Origin: JBCCGI01 sp039029355 | GTDB lineage: Bacteria; Planctomycetota; UBA1135; GCA-002686595 | NCBI GenBank assembly: GCA_039029355.1 | Contig: JBCCGI010000030.1 | Location: 25,316-89,315, forward strand | Direction of reading: 5' to 3' | Length of the DNA: 64,000 nt | Part shown: one piece after another, positions 36,844-46,100 of the stretch | How the letters are laid out: every line of letters begins with the position of its first letter | Position numbering within the stretch: position 1 is the first letter of the stretch | Made by a program: the position numbers and the translations under genes | Notes under the pieces: generated by a model | What the model was told of the DNA's origin: nothing | Seen by the model: the letters and a program-made list of their open reading frames with translations, nothing else | The model's database searches: none

Positions 36844-39831
36844 TCAGGGCGTCGGATCCAGCGCCCGCGCGGGGCGCACACCGATCGTCGAGCTCACCGC
36901 ATCTCCGTGCCAGGTGTCGCGCGCGCCGGAGCGCAAGAACGCCTCGCTGTCCATGCAACCTCCGCCGCGGCTCACGCGATCGGAGGGGATCAACATGGTC
37001 CGCAGGCCGTCGCCGGCACGGGGCGGATTCGGATACGGGGAGTAGTCATCGGCGCACCACTCGCTGACGTTCCCGAGCACGTCGTAGAGGCCGTTGGGGT
37101 TCGGAAGAAAGCTCCCGACCGGCGCGTGGAGTGCGTATCCGTCGTCGAGCCACTCCATCACGGGCGCCTCCACCGCACGCTGGCCCGAGTCGCGCAGGGT
37201 CAGATCAGCAGCGTTGACGTGCACCGCGATCGACCCGACCTCCGCGCCGGTGTACCACGGCGTTCCCGTCCCCGCGCGCGCCGCGGCTTCCCACTGCGCC
37301 TCGGTGGGGAGCAACAGCCCGAGCCGACGCATCGTCTCGGTACTCTCGGACCACGAGACGGTCTCGACCGGATGCAGGAGGGTCGTGTCCGCGCCCAACC
37401 CGGTCGCGTGGTCGTGGCGCCCGGGGCGCAGATCCGCGGGGTTGTCTCCGCGGGCGCGCAACCACTGGCTCTGGGTGAGCTCGTACTTCGAGAGGAAGTA
37501 GGGCTCTAGCGCGACGGCATGTACAGGGGCCTCGAACTTGGCGGCGTGCGGGTCGTAGTGGGTTCCGTCGGGCTCCGAGGTCTGCGCGCCGCACACCGCT
37601 TCGCCACCGGGGATCAGGATGAGCACGACCCCCATTTCCTCGGCGGGCAGCAGCTCTCCGGTCGCAGCGTCGCGCCGGGGAGCCTCGCCCGACTGCAGGT
37701 GGGCGAATTCCCACAGTCCGCTGCGCGCGTTGCGGCCGAGGGGCAGGAGCCCGAACTGGGGTTGCAGCGACAGGCCGGCGTACGCCGGGCACGTATCTGG
37801 ATTCTGGATCGAGGCGATCGCCTCGTCCCAGCGCGCGCGCGCCTCCTCGCCGTCAAGCGTCGCGAGCACGAGTCGGTCCAGCTCCGCACGCCGTGCGCGC
37901 ACGTCCGCCAGGAGCCCAGCCTCCGGGCCGAGTTGGTCGATGCGCGCGACGAGGTGGCTGAGGGTGTCGTGCTCCCAGCGCTCCTCCTGGGTCGCGAACC
38001 TCCACGTCATGCGTACGAAGGGCTGGGCCTCCAGCGGCTCGAGCAACGACTCGATCAGCCCGACTGAATCGCTCCAACGCTCGATGTTGTCGCCGAGCTT
38101 CGCGGAGGTGTCGCCCGCGTCGCGGCGCTCGACGAATTCGTCGAGCTCCTTGCGACGGTCGGCGAGCATCTCCCGGTACCACTCACGCTCGGCGTACCCA
38201 TCTTGCCGCCGCTCGTCCGCCGCCCGGTCGTCCTCGTTGTACGGGATGGCGCGTTCACGGAGTCCGGCCAAGGTGGGCCGGTGTTCCCGTTCCCCGCGAG
38301 AGATCAGGGTCTCGGCCTCCGCGATCCATGCGTCGAGCTCCGCTCCGACGCCGCGCGTTCGTGGCCAGAGCGCGCTCGCGCGGGCCTCCAACTCGTCCAG
38401 GATCCCGAGGTCGGACAGCCGAAGAACCTCCGCCGTCCGTTGGCGCGCGACCTCGGCTTGGTGCTGCTCGCGGCGGCGCGCGAGGTCCAGCTCCTCGTTC
38501 TTCGCCTCGACCTCGGCGCGTCGCACCGACTCCCTCCACCCGAGGCCCACCGAGCCGGTCACTGCGACCAGCACCGCGGTGGTGGCGGCGGCGGCCGTCG
38601 CTCGGTTGCGCGCCACCCACTTGCGCAGCTCGACAACCGCCCCGGTTCGGTGCGCGGCGACGACGCGACCCTCGAGGTAGGCGCGGAGATCGTGCCCCAG
38701 CGCCGCGACGCTCGGATAGCGTCCGTCCGGGTCGTGCGCCATCGCCCGCTCGCAGATCGCCTCGAGCTCCGCCGGCACGTCGTCGGCCAAGGACGACGGC
38801 GGCGCCGGCGGTCCCTTCGCGAGCGCGGACAAGAGCCCGAGAGCCTGACCCGCCTCCGCGCCCTGGATGGAAGCGGCATAGGGCTTTTGTCCCGCGAGGA
38901 GCTCGTAGAGCATCGCGCCGAGCGAGTACACGTCGGCGCGCTCGTCGACCGGCGCGCCTGACGCCTGCTCGGGCGCGAGGTACGACGGGGTTCCGACCAC
39001 CGCGCCGGCGATGGTCAGGAGCGAGGAGTCCCCCTCTCGGCGACCGCGCTCGGTCTCCAACGTCGGCGCTCCAGCTGGCTCCTGGTCGTCGCGCAGCACC
39101 TTCGCGAGGCCCCAGTCCATGACGTAGGTCTCACCGAAGGGGCCGACCATGACGTTGGCCGGCTTGAGGTCGCGGTGCAGCACGCCGCGACTGTGCGCGA
39201 AGCTGACGGCATCGCAGACACGCTGAAGCGCCGACAGGATGCGCTCCCGCGTCCAGTCCGCATCTCCGTCGCGCGAAAGCGCATAGATCTCGCCCAGGTC
39301 GCGACCGCGGATCAGCGGCATCGAGAAGTACACGCGACCGTTCGAGTCGAGGCCTAGCTCGTGCACGGGGACGATGCCGGGGTGCTCGAGCTGGGCCGAG
39401 ATCCGCGCTTCGTCGAGGAAGCGCGCCAGGCCGCGCGAGCCCTCCGCGCCGGCCGTGTCGAGCAGCGTCTTGATCGCGAGCGTGCGGCGCAGCTTCCGGT
39501 CGTACGCGGCGCGCACCTCTCCCATGCCTCCACGACCGACGACGCCACGGTCGTCGTAGCGCTCGCCCGACTCGGGCCCCCGCACGCTCTCGATCAGCTC
39601 CTCGGCCCGCGCGGAGTCGCCCGCCTCCTGCCGCAGAAACGCATCCGCGGGCGCGACCAGATCCCGCCAACGCGCGTACAGCGCTCGCAGCTCGTCGGCG
39701 ATCTCGGGGTGACGTGTGCAGAAGGTCTCGAGGTCGGGCGACGTGCCGTCCTCAACCAGGGCTAGGAACTCGGCGAACACCTCGCCCGCGGGCGAGAGGT
39801 CGGATCGGTCGTCGTGGGTTTCGTCGGTCAT
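36844..39831 (-). CDS. Ser/Thr protein kinase with TM helix and C-terminal FGE-sulfatase domain
   Basis: A 995-residue protein. Kinase domain about 92-385: G-R-G-G-M-G loop near 99-104, K121, H219-R-D221-L-K-P-A-N, D239-W-G in place of DFG (frequent in this kinase group), and PSYLAPEQA. One TM near 405-430, then a long helical or coiled-coil segment (EAKNEELDLARRREQHQAEVARQ and onward). From about 705 comes an FGE-sulfatase/C-lectin-like domain (MGVVLILIPGGE, KYELTQSQW, LLPTEAQWEAAARAG, PNGLYDVLGNVSEWCADDY, RVSRGGGCMD, VRPAR). The paired active-site Cys of true FGE enzymes are not both present, so this is probably an extracytoplasmic ligand-binding domain. It converges with the sigma factor. 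Confidence 0.88.
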   Translation of the reverse strand: MTDETHDDRSDLSPAGEVFAEFLALVEDGTSPDLETFCTRHPEIADELRALYARWRDLVAPADAFLRQEAGDSARAEELIESVRGPESGERYDDRGVVGRGGMGEVRAAYDRKLRRTLAIKTLLDTAGAEGSRGLARFLDEARISAQLEHPGIVPVHELGLDSNGRVYFSMPLIRGRDLGEIYALSRDGDADWTRERILSALQRVCDAVSFAHSRGVLHRDLKPANVMVGPFGETYVMDWGLAKVLRDDQEPAGAPTLETERGRREGDSSLLTIAGAVVGTPSYLAPEQASGAPVDERADVYSLGAMLYELLAGQKPYAASIQGAEAGQALGLLSALAKGPPAPPSSLADDVPAELEAICERAMAHDPDGRYPSVAALGHDLRAYLEGRVVAAHRTGAVVELRKWVARNRATAAAATTAVLVAVTGSVGLGWRESVRRAEVEAKNEELDLARRREQHQAEVARQRTAEVLRLSDLGILDELEARASALWPRTRGVGAELDAWIAEAETLISRGEREHRPTLAGLRERAIPYNEDDRAADERRQDGYAEREWYREMLADRRKELDEFVERRDAGDTSAKLGDNIERWSDSVGLIESLLEPLEAQPFVRMTWRFATQEERWEHDTLSHLVARIDQLGPEAGLLADVRARRAELDRLVLATLDGEEARARWDEAIASIQNPDTCPAYAGLSLQPQFGLLPLGRNARSGLWEFAHLQSGEAPRRDAATGELLPAEEMGVVLILIPGGEAVCGAQTSEPDGTHYDPHAAKFEAPVHAVALEPYFLSKYELTQSQWLRARGDNPADLRPGRHDHATGLGADTTLLHPVETVSWSESTETMRRLGLLLPTEAQWEAAARAGTGTPWYTGAEVGSIAVHVNAADLTLRDSGQRAVEAPVMEWLDDGYALHAPVGSFLPNPNGLYDVLGNVSEWCADDYSPYPNPPRAGDGLRTMLIPSDRVSRGGGCMDSEAFLRSGARDTWHGDAVSSTIGVRPARALDPTP

Positions 39832-40045
39832 GAGGTGAGTGGGGCCGAGTCTAGCGAGCGCCGCCCGCGTTCCTCATCCGGGCCTGGACGCGAGCGTCAC
39901 GCCGGACGGGGATTTCCTGCCGAGTCGAGGAAATTGGCGACTTCGCGAGTGACCCCTGCGGACGCTCCCGGATGGGGCGCGGAGCGACGGTCGCACGACG
40001 CGACCGATACGGCTCCATTCTCTCAAGCCACGGATAGGCACCCCC

Positions 40046-41788
40046 ATGCACAGGCAGGTTCTCCCGTTTCTCTTCCTCTCGGCCGCCCTCGCACCGGCCG
40101 CCGCACAGGCTCCGGCAGGCCCGTTTTTCGGCGAGAGCGCGGGCGCTAGGCTCGGCTCCGCCGTCGAGCGCGTCGGAGACGTAGACAACGACGGCACGCC
40201 CGACTTCGCGACCGGCGCGCCCTTCTCCGACGAGACGATCGACATCGGGTTCCCGGTCTTCGTCGAAGACGCCGGCTCCGTCTCGATCTACTCCGGCGAC
40301 GACGGCCAGCTGATCTGGAGGGCGCAAGGGCCGCTCGCCGGCGAAACCGAGTTCGGGGCGGCGATCGCCAACGCAGGCGACGTGGACTGGGACGGCCGCG
40401 ACGACGTGCTCGTCGGCCTGCCGTCGGCCAACGGCCTGGCCCCCGGCTCCGGATCCGTCCAGCTCCTCTCCGGCCTCGACGGGTCGGTGATCCAGACGTA
40501 CTTCGGCAGCCAGACCGACGAGCGCTTCGGCGCCTCGATCTGCGCCGGGCAGATGGACCTGAACATCTTCGACTTCGAGGTCGCGATCGGCGCCCCGGAT
40601 CACGACGCGGACGGTTCGGTCGGCGGCCTCCTTCAGGAGGGCCGCGTCGAGGTGTTCGACCTCTTCACCGGCACGTCGAGGGCCGAGATCGTCGGCGTCC
40701 CGCTGACCAAGCCCGACGCCTCCTTCCTCTTCGACACGTGGATCCGGCGTCGATACGGCGCTCAACTGGCTTACGTCGGTGACGCGAACGGCACCGGCTA
40801 CGGCGCGCTCGTGGTCTCCGCGCCGTTCACGGACCACATCGACACGACCGTGTCGGGCACCGAGACCCACACCTTCGCCGGATCGGTGGAGCTGATCGAG
40901 CCCTTGAGCCCGGAGGCGACGGTGTTCAGCACGCTGGTGTGGACCGGCAACGCCGGCGACCAGCTCGGCTCGACCCTCGCAGGACTCGCGGACGACATGA
41001 ACGGCGATGGCGGGATCGACTTCGCGTTCTACACGCCGGGCTCGAACACCCTGGAGGTCTGGGCTGCGCCCGCGACGAAGCTGATGCAGACGCAGACCGT
41101 TTGCATCGACGCCATGGTAGGCCTCGCGAGTATCGGAGACGCCAACATGGACGGCACGCCGGATCTCGCGGCCGGGGTCCCGGAGCTGGGCTCAAACAAG
41201 GGGCACGTTTGCCTGATCTCCGGAAGCGACGGCGTGATGTTCAAGAAGCTCTACGGGTCCGTTGCCGGGAGCCGCTACGGGACGGCCGTTGCGGGCCGCG
41301 ACATGGACGGTGACGGCGCCTCGGAGATCTGGATCGGCGCGCCGTTCGACGACTCCGCGTTCCCGAGCGCCGGCGCCGTCGACGTCCGGAGTGAGTTCGC
41401 CTGCGCGACGCCGGCGTCCTGGACGAACTACGGCGTAGGCACGGCCGGGACGTTCGGCGTTCCGACGCTGACCTCGATCAACAACCCGGTCCTCGGGGCC
41501 GCCATCGGCGTCACCCTCGGCAGCGTAACCACCGGCCAGACGAAGGCGGTCCTGCTGCTCGGCGTCCAGAAACTCGAGCTCACGATCCTCGGAGGCACCG
41601 TGCTCGTCCAACCGTTCCAGATCTCGAACCTGACCCTGCCGGAGGCCGGAGGCACCGTCGGCTTCGTTCTTCCCTACGACCCGTCGTTCTGCGGCGTCGA
41701 CGTCTATCTCCAGGCTCTGCAGCTGAACCCCGACGCGCCCGAGGGCTGGGCCTTCTCGCCCGGGCTTCAACTGACGCTCGGCTCCTGA
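40046..41788 (+). CDS. secreted FG-GAP (integrin-alpha-like) repeat protein
   Basis: A 580-residue protein. The signal peptide ends at APAAAQAP. Several FG-GAP blades follow, with the usual order of a F/Y-G-x-x-V/I start and a Ca loop: VGDVDNDGTPDFATGAPF, NAGDVDWDGRDDVLVGLP, DDMNGDGGIDFAF, IGDANMDGTPDLAAGVP and GRDMDGDGASEIWIGAPF. This is the beta-propeller of integrin alpha chains. The C-terminal 150 or so residues (NYGVGTAGTFGVPTL ... FCGVDVYLQALQL ... FSPGLQLTLGS) are the longer form of the C-terminal module seen in other proteins here. Role: surface or secreted binding protein. A hairpin follows the stop. Confidence 0.87.
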   Translation: MHRQVLPFLFLSAALAPAAAQAPAGPFFGESAGARLGSAVERVGDVDNDGTPDFATGAPFSDETIDIGFPVFVEDAGSVSIYSGDDGQLIWRAQGPLAGETEFGAAIANAGDVDWDGRDDVLVGLPSANGLAPGSGSVQLLSGLDGSVIQTYFGSQTDERFGASICAGQMDLNIFDFEVAIGAPDHDADGSVGGLLQEGRVEVFDLFTGTSRAEIVGVPLTKPDASFLFDTWIRRRYGAQLAYVGDANGTGYGALVVSAPFTDHIDTTVSGTETHTFAGSVELIEPLSPEATVFSTLVWTGNAGDQLGSTLAGLADDMNGDGGIDFAFYTPGSNTLEVWAAPATKLMQTQTVCIDAMVGLASIGDANMDGTPDLAAGVPELGSNKGHVCLISGSDGVMFKKLYGSVAGSRYGTAVAGRDMDGDGASEIWIGAPFDDSAFPSAGAVDVRSEFACATPASWTNYGVGTAGTFGVPTLTSINNPVLGAAIGVTLGSVTTGQTKAVLLLGVQKLELTILGGTVLVQPFQISNLTLPEAGGTVGFVLPYDPSFCGVDVYLQALQLNPDAPEGWAFSPGLQLTLGS

Positions 41789-41813
41789 CGCATCCGGGTC
41801 GTGGCTGCGCCGG

Positions 41814-41834
41814 CGTGCCGTACCAGACGGCACG
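41814..41834 (+). terminator. perfect 8-bp hairpin after the FG-GAP gene
   Basis: CGTGCCGT (41814-41821) pairs perfectly with ACGGCACG (41827-41834) across the loop ACCAG, 25 bases after the stop. There is no T-tract. It is a plausible transcription end. Confidence 0.45.
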
Positions 41835-42000
41835 TAGGCCGTCGGCCGACCCCATGACATAGGCGCCCCTTCGCGACAGTGAGTCGCGGGGGGGCGTTTC
41901 CCTCGAGTCAACTGGGCGGACCCTGCTCTGTCCAGAACCTCGGGCGTGGCGCAGGGCTGCGCTGGTGGGGCTTGGGAATGCCTCGACCGTAGCGAGGTGC

Positions 42001-42189
42001 ATGGCGAGGGCGAAGAAGCCCAACCCAGGTCAGGGGTCAATCGCCGTCCGGCACACCCGTGTGGACGTGACGGCGGCTCGAGATCTCCTCGTCGTGCCGA
42101 GGGCGACGGTCGCGCGTCGGCTCGTCGAAGCCCTTGCATCACCGGTACCCGCGAGCGACGTAGAGACCGGGTTCCGGCGTGGAGCTTGA
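42001..42189 (+). CDS. possible small basic protein (weak)
   Basis: A 62-codon frame beginning MARAKKPNPGQGS and containing TAARDLLVVPRATVARRLVEAL, which could form a helix-turn-helix. It is not preceded by a good ribosome site and lies in a 668-bp interval (41789-42456) with transposon debris. Just downstream, SDATMAARIAF (about 42260) resembles SDAMLATRIAF at 61275. It may be a real small gene, a recombinase fragment or chance. Apart from these and the hairpin, the interval holds nothing recognisable. Confidence 0.2.
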   Translation: MARAKKPNPGQGSIAVRHTRVDVTAARDLLVVPRATVARRLVEALASPVPASDVETGFRRGA

Positions 42190-42456
42190 CGGGTGCGATG
42201 GGGGAGTTGCGCTCAGCGTCGTGCGCCGGTTCGGCGTACGGGCGCTAACGCCGGTTCCGATGCGACGATGGCGGCGCGGATCGCGTTTCAGGACAACACG
42301 CAGGGGGGCTCACCCGCCCGAAGGGCGTGGGCGTCCGAGGCTACGACGTCGCCCGCAGGTCCGGGCCAGGCCTCGACTCTCGGCCGCCAGCCCGATCCCG
42401 GCGCACAAGGCCCGTCGAAGAGCGTCGTCTCGAATCACCCGCCCCGCGATCGTCGC

Positions 42457-44544
42457 TCAAGGGAGGAGCGCAAGCGGCACCGCGTTGCTCACCGCCCGCA
42501 CCTCCAACGTCGCGAGGTCGATCACCCCAAATGCGTGGTGCGCCAGCGTCCCCGCGAGCGTGGCGCTCGTGCCCGGCGGCACGACGAGCGCCGCCGTCCC
42601 GTCGCCCATCGAATCCAGGGGCCCCTGGGTGTTCACGAGCGCCCCCTGGTTCGGCTTGTTGAGCGTCAGCAGGAAGTAGGGGTCCGGGTTCAGCGGCAGC
42701 ACGAGCCCGCCGCCGACCGGCGTGCCGGGCGTCGTACCCGAGACGGTGCCGGCGATCCAGTAGAGGTGCGGCCCGGTCTGGTGCCCCGCCTCGATGCGGA
42801 AGCTCTGCGTTCCCCCCTGCGACACGGAGATCTGGTCGGCGTCGCTCAGGAGCCCGTGCGCGTACCCCGGCACGACGACCATGGCCACCTGGTCGAGGAG
42901 GTCCCCGTCGCCGTTGAGGTCCACGGAGTGGTCCGGCTCGTCGGCAAGCACGGCGATCAGCGTCTCGTTGGCGCCCGCGGGGTTCTTCGAGCTGCCAAAG
43001 GAGGTCAGGTCGCCCATCGCGTAGACCGCGACCCCCAGGCTCCCGGAGGCACCGGTCGCCGAATCGTACGCCACCGGGACCCGGTCGTTCACGTCGCCGT
43101 CGCCGTTCAGATCGCCCACCGCCCACTCGTAATTGAGGAAGCAGACGTCGGAAGCCCCGCCGTAGACCGCGCCCGTCGGGCCGACCGAGGCCCCGGTCGC
43201 GAGGTCGTAGACGCGCAGGGCCGTGTCCGACTTGTCCCCGTCGCCCGTGAGGTCCAGGCCCACGTCGCTCTCGAAGACCGCATGGATGAGGCGGTGCCCG
43301 TGCCACCACGGCTGCAGCGTGGCGATTCCGAGGTTGAGGACGCCGCTCGTTCCGACGTGCTGGACGTGGAGCACGTTGTCCAGGAGGTCTCCGTCGCCGT
43401 TCAGGTCGGTGAAGCCCTGGTCTACCTCGTTCACGAGGAACGCGATGCGGCTCCCGTCGGCCACCGGGTACGACGTCCACGAATACGGCCCCGGCATCGC
43501 GTCGAGCCCCGAGCCCTCCAGCAAGCCGGTGGAGACCCGGTAGAGGAACAGCACTTGATCGAACGCGTCGGCGTCGCCGTTCAGGTCGGTGCCCGCTTGC
43601 GCGGACTCGTCCGCGCAGAACCACACGCGATCCCCGACCACGCCCCACTCGCCTGGGCGCATCGCGAGCGGCACGTACACGACCGAGGCAGGCGCGAGCG
43701 GGTCGGCGTAGGCCAGCACGTAGTCGAAGTCATCCCCGTCGCCGTTCAGGTCGACGCCGCCCTGGTTGTACTCGTAGACCGAGAAGACGAGCTTCCCCTC
43801 GGAGGCGTGCACGTCGCCGATGGACTGCCCGAAGTTCGTTACGGCGCCCGTCGCCACCTCGATCGTGTGCAGGACACTGTCGCCGAGGTCTCCGTCGCCA
43901 TTGAGGTCCGTGCCTTGCTCGTACTCCAGTCCCCGGAACGCGACGCGCCCCGCGACCACCCCCGTCTCCTCAACGCGCGAGGCCATCCCGGTGTCGAGCA
44001 GTGCACCCGTGGCGGGGTCGTAGACGTGCAGGATGTTGTCGTTCAGGTCGCCGTCCCCGTTCAGGTCGACGGTGGAGCCGTCGATCTCGCGCGCCTCCAG
44101 GAAGAGCAGCCCGTCGGACCAGCGCGCGATGACGCCTCCGATGTCGAGCGCCGTCAGCGTCCCCGCGGCGAGGTCGTAGACCAGGAAGACGAACTCCAAC
44201 GCGTCGCCGTCGCCGTTCAGGTCCCCCGACATCGCCTCGTCGCCGACGATCGCGACGTGCCCGTCGCCGGCGTAGTACAGCGGGCAGCCGACCCCGACGT
44301 TCGTCGTCGCGCCGGCCGCGGCGTCGTAGACGTGCAGGATCGTGTCGGTGGTATCGCCGTCGCCGTTCAGGTCGGTGTCGCCCTGGCCGGCCTCGGACAC
44401 CGCGAAGACGGCGTAGCCGCCTTCGACCTGCGGCAGCGTGAAGTCGCGCGTCGCGAACCCGGGGTTTGCGAGCGAGGCGGGCGCCTGGCCGAGCACGGCG
44501 GTGGCGAGGAGCGCGGCAGCGAGGAGCGGCGTCGAGCGATGCAT
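42457..44544 (-). CDS. secreted protein with ten DLNGDGD calcium-binding repeats
   Basis: A 695-residue protein. ATG 44544 has AAGGAGAG about seven bases upstream and a signal peptide (LLAAALLATAVLGQAPASLA). Ten copies of D-L-N-G-D-G-D-x-x-D (one as DLTGDGD, one as DLNGDAD) recur about every 55-60 residues. Each is followed by V-L-H/F-V-Y-D, the D-x-N-x-D-x-D EF-hand-like loop seen in propeller blades. The C-terminal 120 residues (HLYWIAGTVSGTTPG, LPLNPDPYFLLTLNKPN) are unlike the other modules here. It is probably a Ca-stabilised propeller exported from the cell; the ligand is unknown. The open frame extends 26 codons further, to 44622. Confidence 0.85.
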   Translation of the reverse strand: MHRSTPLLAAALLATAVLGQAPASLANPGFATRDFTLPQVEGGYAVFAVSEAGQGDTDLNGDGDTTDTILHVYDAAAGATTNVGVGCPLYYAGDGHVAIVGDEAMSGDLNGDGDALEFVFLVYDLAAGTLTALDIGGVIARWSDGLLFLEAREIDGSTVDLNGDGDLNDNILHVYDPATGALLDTGMASRVEETGVVAGRVAFRGLEYEQGTDLNGDGDLGDSVLHTIEVATGAVTNFGQSIGDVHASEGKLVFSVYEYNQGGVDLNGDGDDFDYVLAYADPLAPASVVYVPLAMRPGEWGVVGDRVWFCADESAQAGTDLNGDADAFDQVLFLYRVSTGLLEGSGLDAMPGPYSWTSYPVADGSRIAFLVNEVDQGFTDLNGDGDLLDNVLHVQHVGTSGVLNLGIATLQPWWHGHRLIHAVFESDVGLDLTGDGDKSDTALRVYDLATGASVGPTGAVYGGASDVCFLNYEWAVGDLNGDGDVNDRVPVAYDSATGASGSLGVAVYAMGDLTSFGSSKNPAGANETLIAVLADEPDHSVDLNGDGDLLDQVAMVVVPGYAHGLLSDADQISVSQGGTQSFRIEAGHQTGPHLYWIAGTVSGTTPGTPVGGGLVLPLNPDPYFLLTLNKPNQGALVNTQGPLDSMGDGTAALVVPPGTSATLAGTLAHHAFGVIDLATLEVRAVSNAVPLALLP

Positions 44545-44642
44545 GGTGGAACTCTCCTTGGGATCGGTGCCACCCTGTTGTAGCACGGTCCAGGCCGGGC
44601 CGCGCGCGCCCGCACGGACCACCGGCCTTCGCCGCTCTCGCG

Positions 44643-44753
44643 ACTGTGGTGCGCTGGCACCGCCAGGGCTTCTGCTCCTACCAAAAGCGCGAGTCGCGCC
44701 CCAAGCCGGACCGACCGTCCATGGGCAGGGACGTCATCCACTTGATCCGGAGG
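44643..44753 (+). pseudogene. fragment of an integrase-type transposase
   Basis: The reading TVVRWHRQGFCSYQKRESR...MGRDVIHLIRR matches the segment of planctomycete integrases that follows the N-terminal region (P-E-T-V-V-R-W-H-R-x-G-F then L-I-R-R). It lies between the divergent genes starting at 44544 and 44919. Neither the N-terminus nor the catalytic core is present, so it is a short insertion remnant. Confidence 0.5.
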
Positions 44754-44918
44754 GCGGCACCCGTCAGGTCATTCACCGCGAAGCACCCCAACCACGACGG
44801 TCCCAACGAGCGGCGGCTTATGGGTCCCCAACCTCAACTCTCTTGTCGGCAGGTCTACGGGTCTTGCGTCCGGAGGTTGTGCGCCACTGCGGCAACCTAA
44901 ACCCCAAGAGAGCCCACG

Positions 44919-45857
44919 ATGAAGAAAGAGCTGATGTCTCTGCCCCTCCTATCCCTCCTATCCCTGAGCCCCGCATCCTTCGCGGATTCGATCGAACAGG
45001 CCGACCTCAGTCCTTGCAACACACTGATCGACTTCGATTCCCTGCCGCTGGGCCAGCAGGCGAATCCGCTCGCGCTCCCCGGCGTAACGATCGGTAGCTC
45101 CGGTTTCCTGAGCGTGAACGACATCGCACCGGCCGGCGCGGCCAATCCCGAGTTGGTCCAAGGCCAGGTGCTGACGACGGTACTGGGCCCCGGCTTCTCT
45201 GGATCCCATGCGCCGATCACGCTCGTGTTCACCACGCCCGTCGCCGAGGTGGGGCTCGCTTGGTGGGACCCCAACACACCGGGCAACAAGCTGATGGCCT
45301 ACGACGCGACGGGGGCGCTGCTCGAAGAGGTCGAGGCCGCCACCTTCCCGACGGGCGGATGCTGCGCGGACTTCGTGGGCATTCGGCGCCCTACCAACGA
45401 CATAGCGTCGGTCGTCGTCCAGAACGCGAGTCAAGGGGAGTGGTATGCCATCGACACCTTGAGCTTTGGCGGCCAGGTTTCCTCCGAGGTCGTGCGCCTT
45501 GGAGTTCCTCCGAACCCTGATGCCCTGCGCCCGGGTGTGACCTCGGGCCCCGCAATAGGCAAGGTCTGGGATCCCAGGATCGACCACACGACGTTCCTGC
45601 CCGGCGCCACTCTTGATTTCATGGGGATCACCGCCAACTCGCTCAACGTCGACCTTCCTCCAATCGGAACGCTGCTCTGCGATCCAGCGCAGATCGTGTC
45701 GATCGAGACGGCGGCAGCCGGGACCCCCTTTGGCGTGCCCATCCCCAACGACTGCGCTCTTGTCGGCGCCGTCGCCTGCACGCAAGGGGTTTCCCTCGAT
45801 ACGTTTGGCAGTCTCAACCTCACCAACGCGCTCGACATCACGATCGGAGCGCACTAG
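44919..45857 (+). CDS. secreted hypothetical protein with C-terminal surface module
   Basis: A 312-residue protein. ATG 44919 follows AAGAGAG by about seven bases; ATG 44934 is an alternative. The leader MKKELMSLPLLSLLSLSP ... ASFADS is a signal peptide. The first half (TLIDFDSLPLGQQANPLALPGVTIGSSG, ITLVFTTPVAEVGLAW, GEWYAIDTLSFG) looks like a beta-sandwich of the kind found before PEP-CTERM-like anchors. The C-terminus (LPPIGTLLCDPAQ ... DCALVGAVACTQGVSLD ... LTNALDITIG) is a variant of the shared module. A short hairpin follows the stop. Function unknown. Confidence 0.78.
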   Translation: MKKELMSLPLLSLLSLSPASFADSIEQADLSPCNTLIDFDSLPLGQQANPLALPGVTIGSSGFLSVNDIAPAGAANPELVQGQVLTTVLGPGFSGSHAPITLVFTTPVAEVGLAWWDPNTPGNKLMAYDATGALLEEVEAATFPTGGCCADFVGIRRPTNDIASVVVQNASQGEWYAIDTLSFGGQVSSEVVRLGVPPNPDALRPGVTSGPAIGKVWDPRIDHTTFLPGATLDFMGITANSLNVDLPPIGTLLCDPAQIVSIETAAAGTPFGVPIPNDCALVGAVACTQGVSLDTFGSLNLTNALDITIGAH

Positions 45858-45905
45858 GAGCGTGCGCCGTAGATGGGGAGCGAGGTGTTGTCGGGGTGCA
45901 GGGGT

Positions 45906-45923
45906 TGTAGTCGGCAGACTACA
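45906..45923. terminator. 7-bp perfect hairpin downstream of 44919-45857
   Basis: TGTAGTC (45906-45912), loop GGCA, GACTACA (45917-45923). It lies 49 bases after the stop and has no T-tract. It could be a transcription end, or an operator-like palindrome for the gene at 46101. Confidence 0.3.
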
Positions 45924-46100
45924 GGGCCCGAGTCGACAGGGGCGTGGCCATGGCGAGCGGGTGGGACGCCCACCTCCTGAGGCAGCCCCCGGATCCGCGC
46001 CACGAGTGACTTGAATCTCGGGGGGCTCGGCGCCGCCGGGTATATGGGCGCCTTCGAGTACCGACGGCTCAGCGCCGTTGGCTAACCTGGGACGGTTCGA

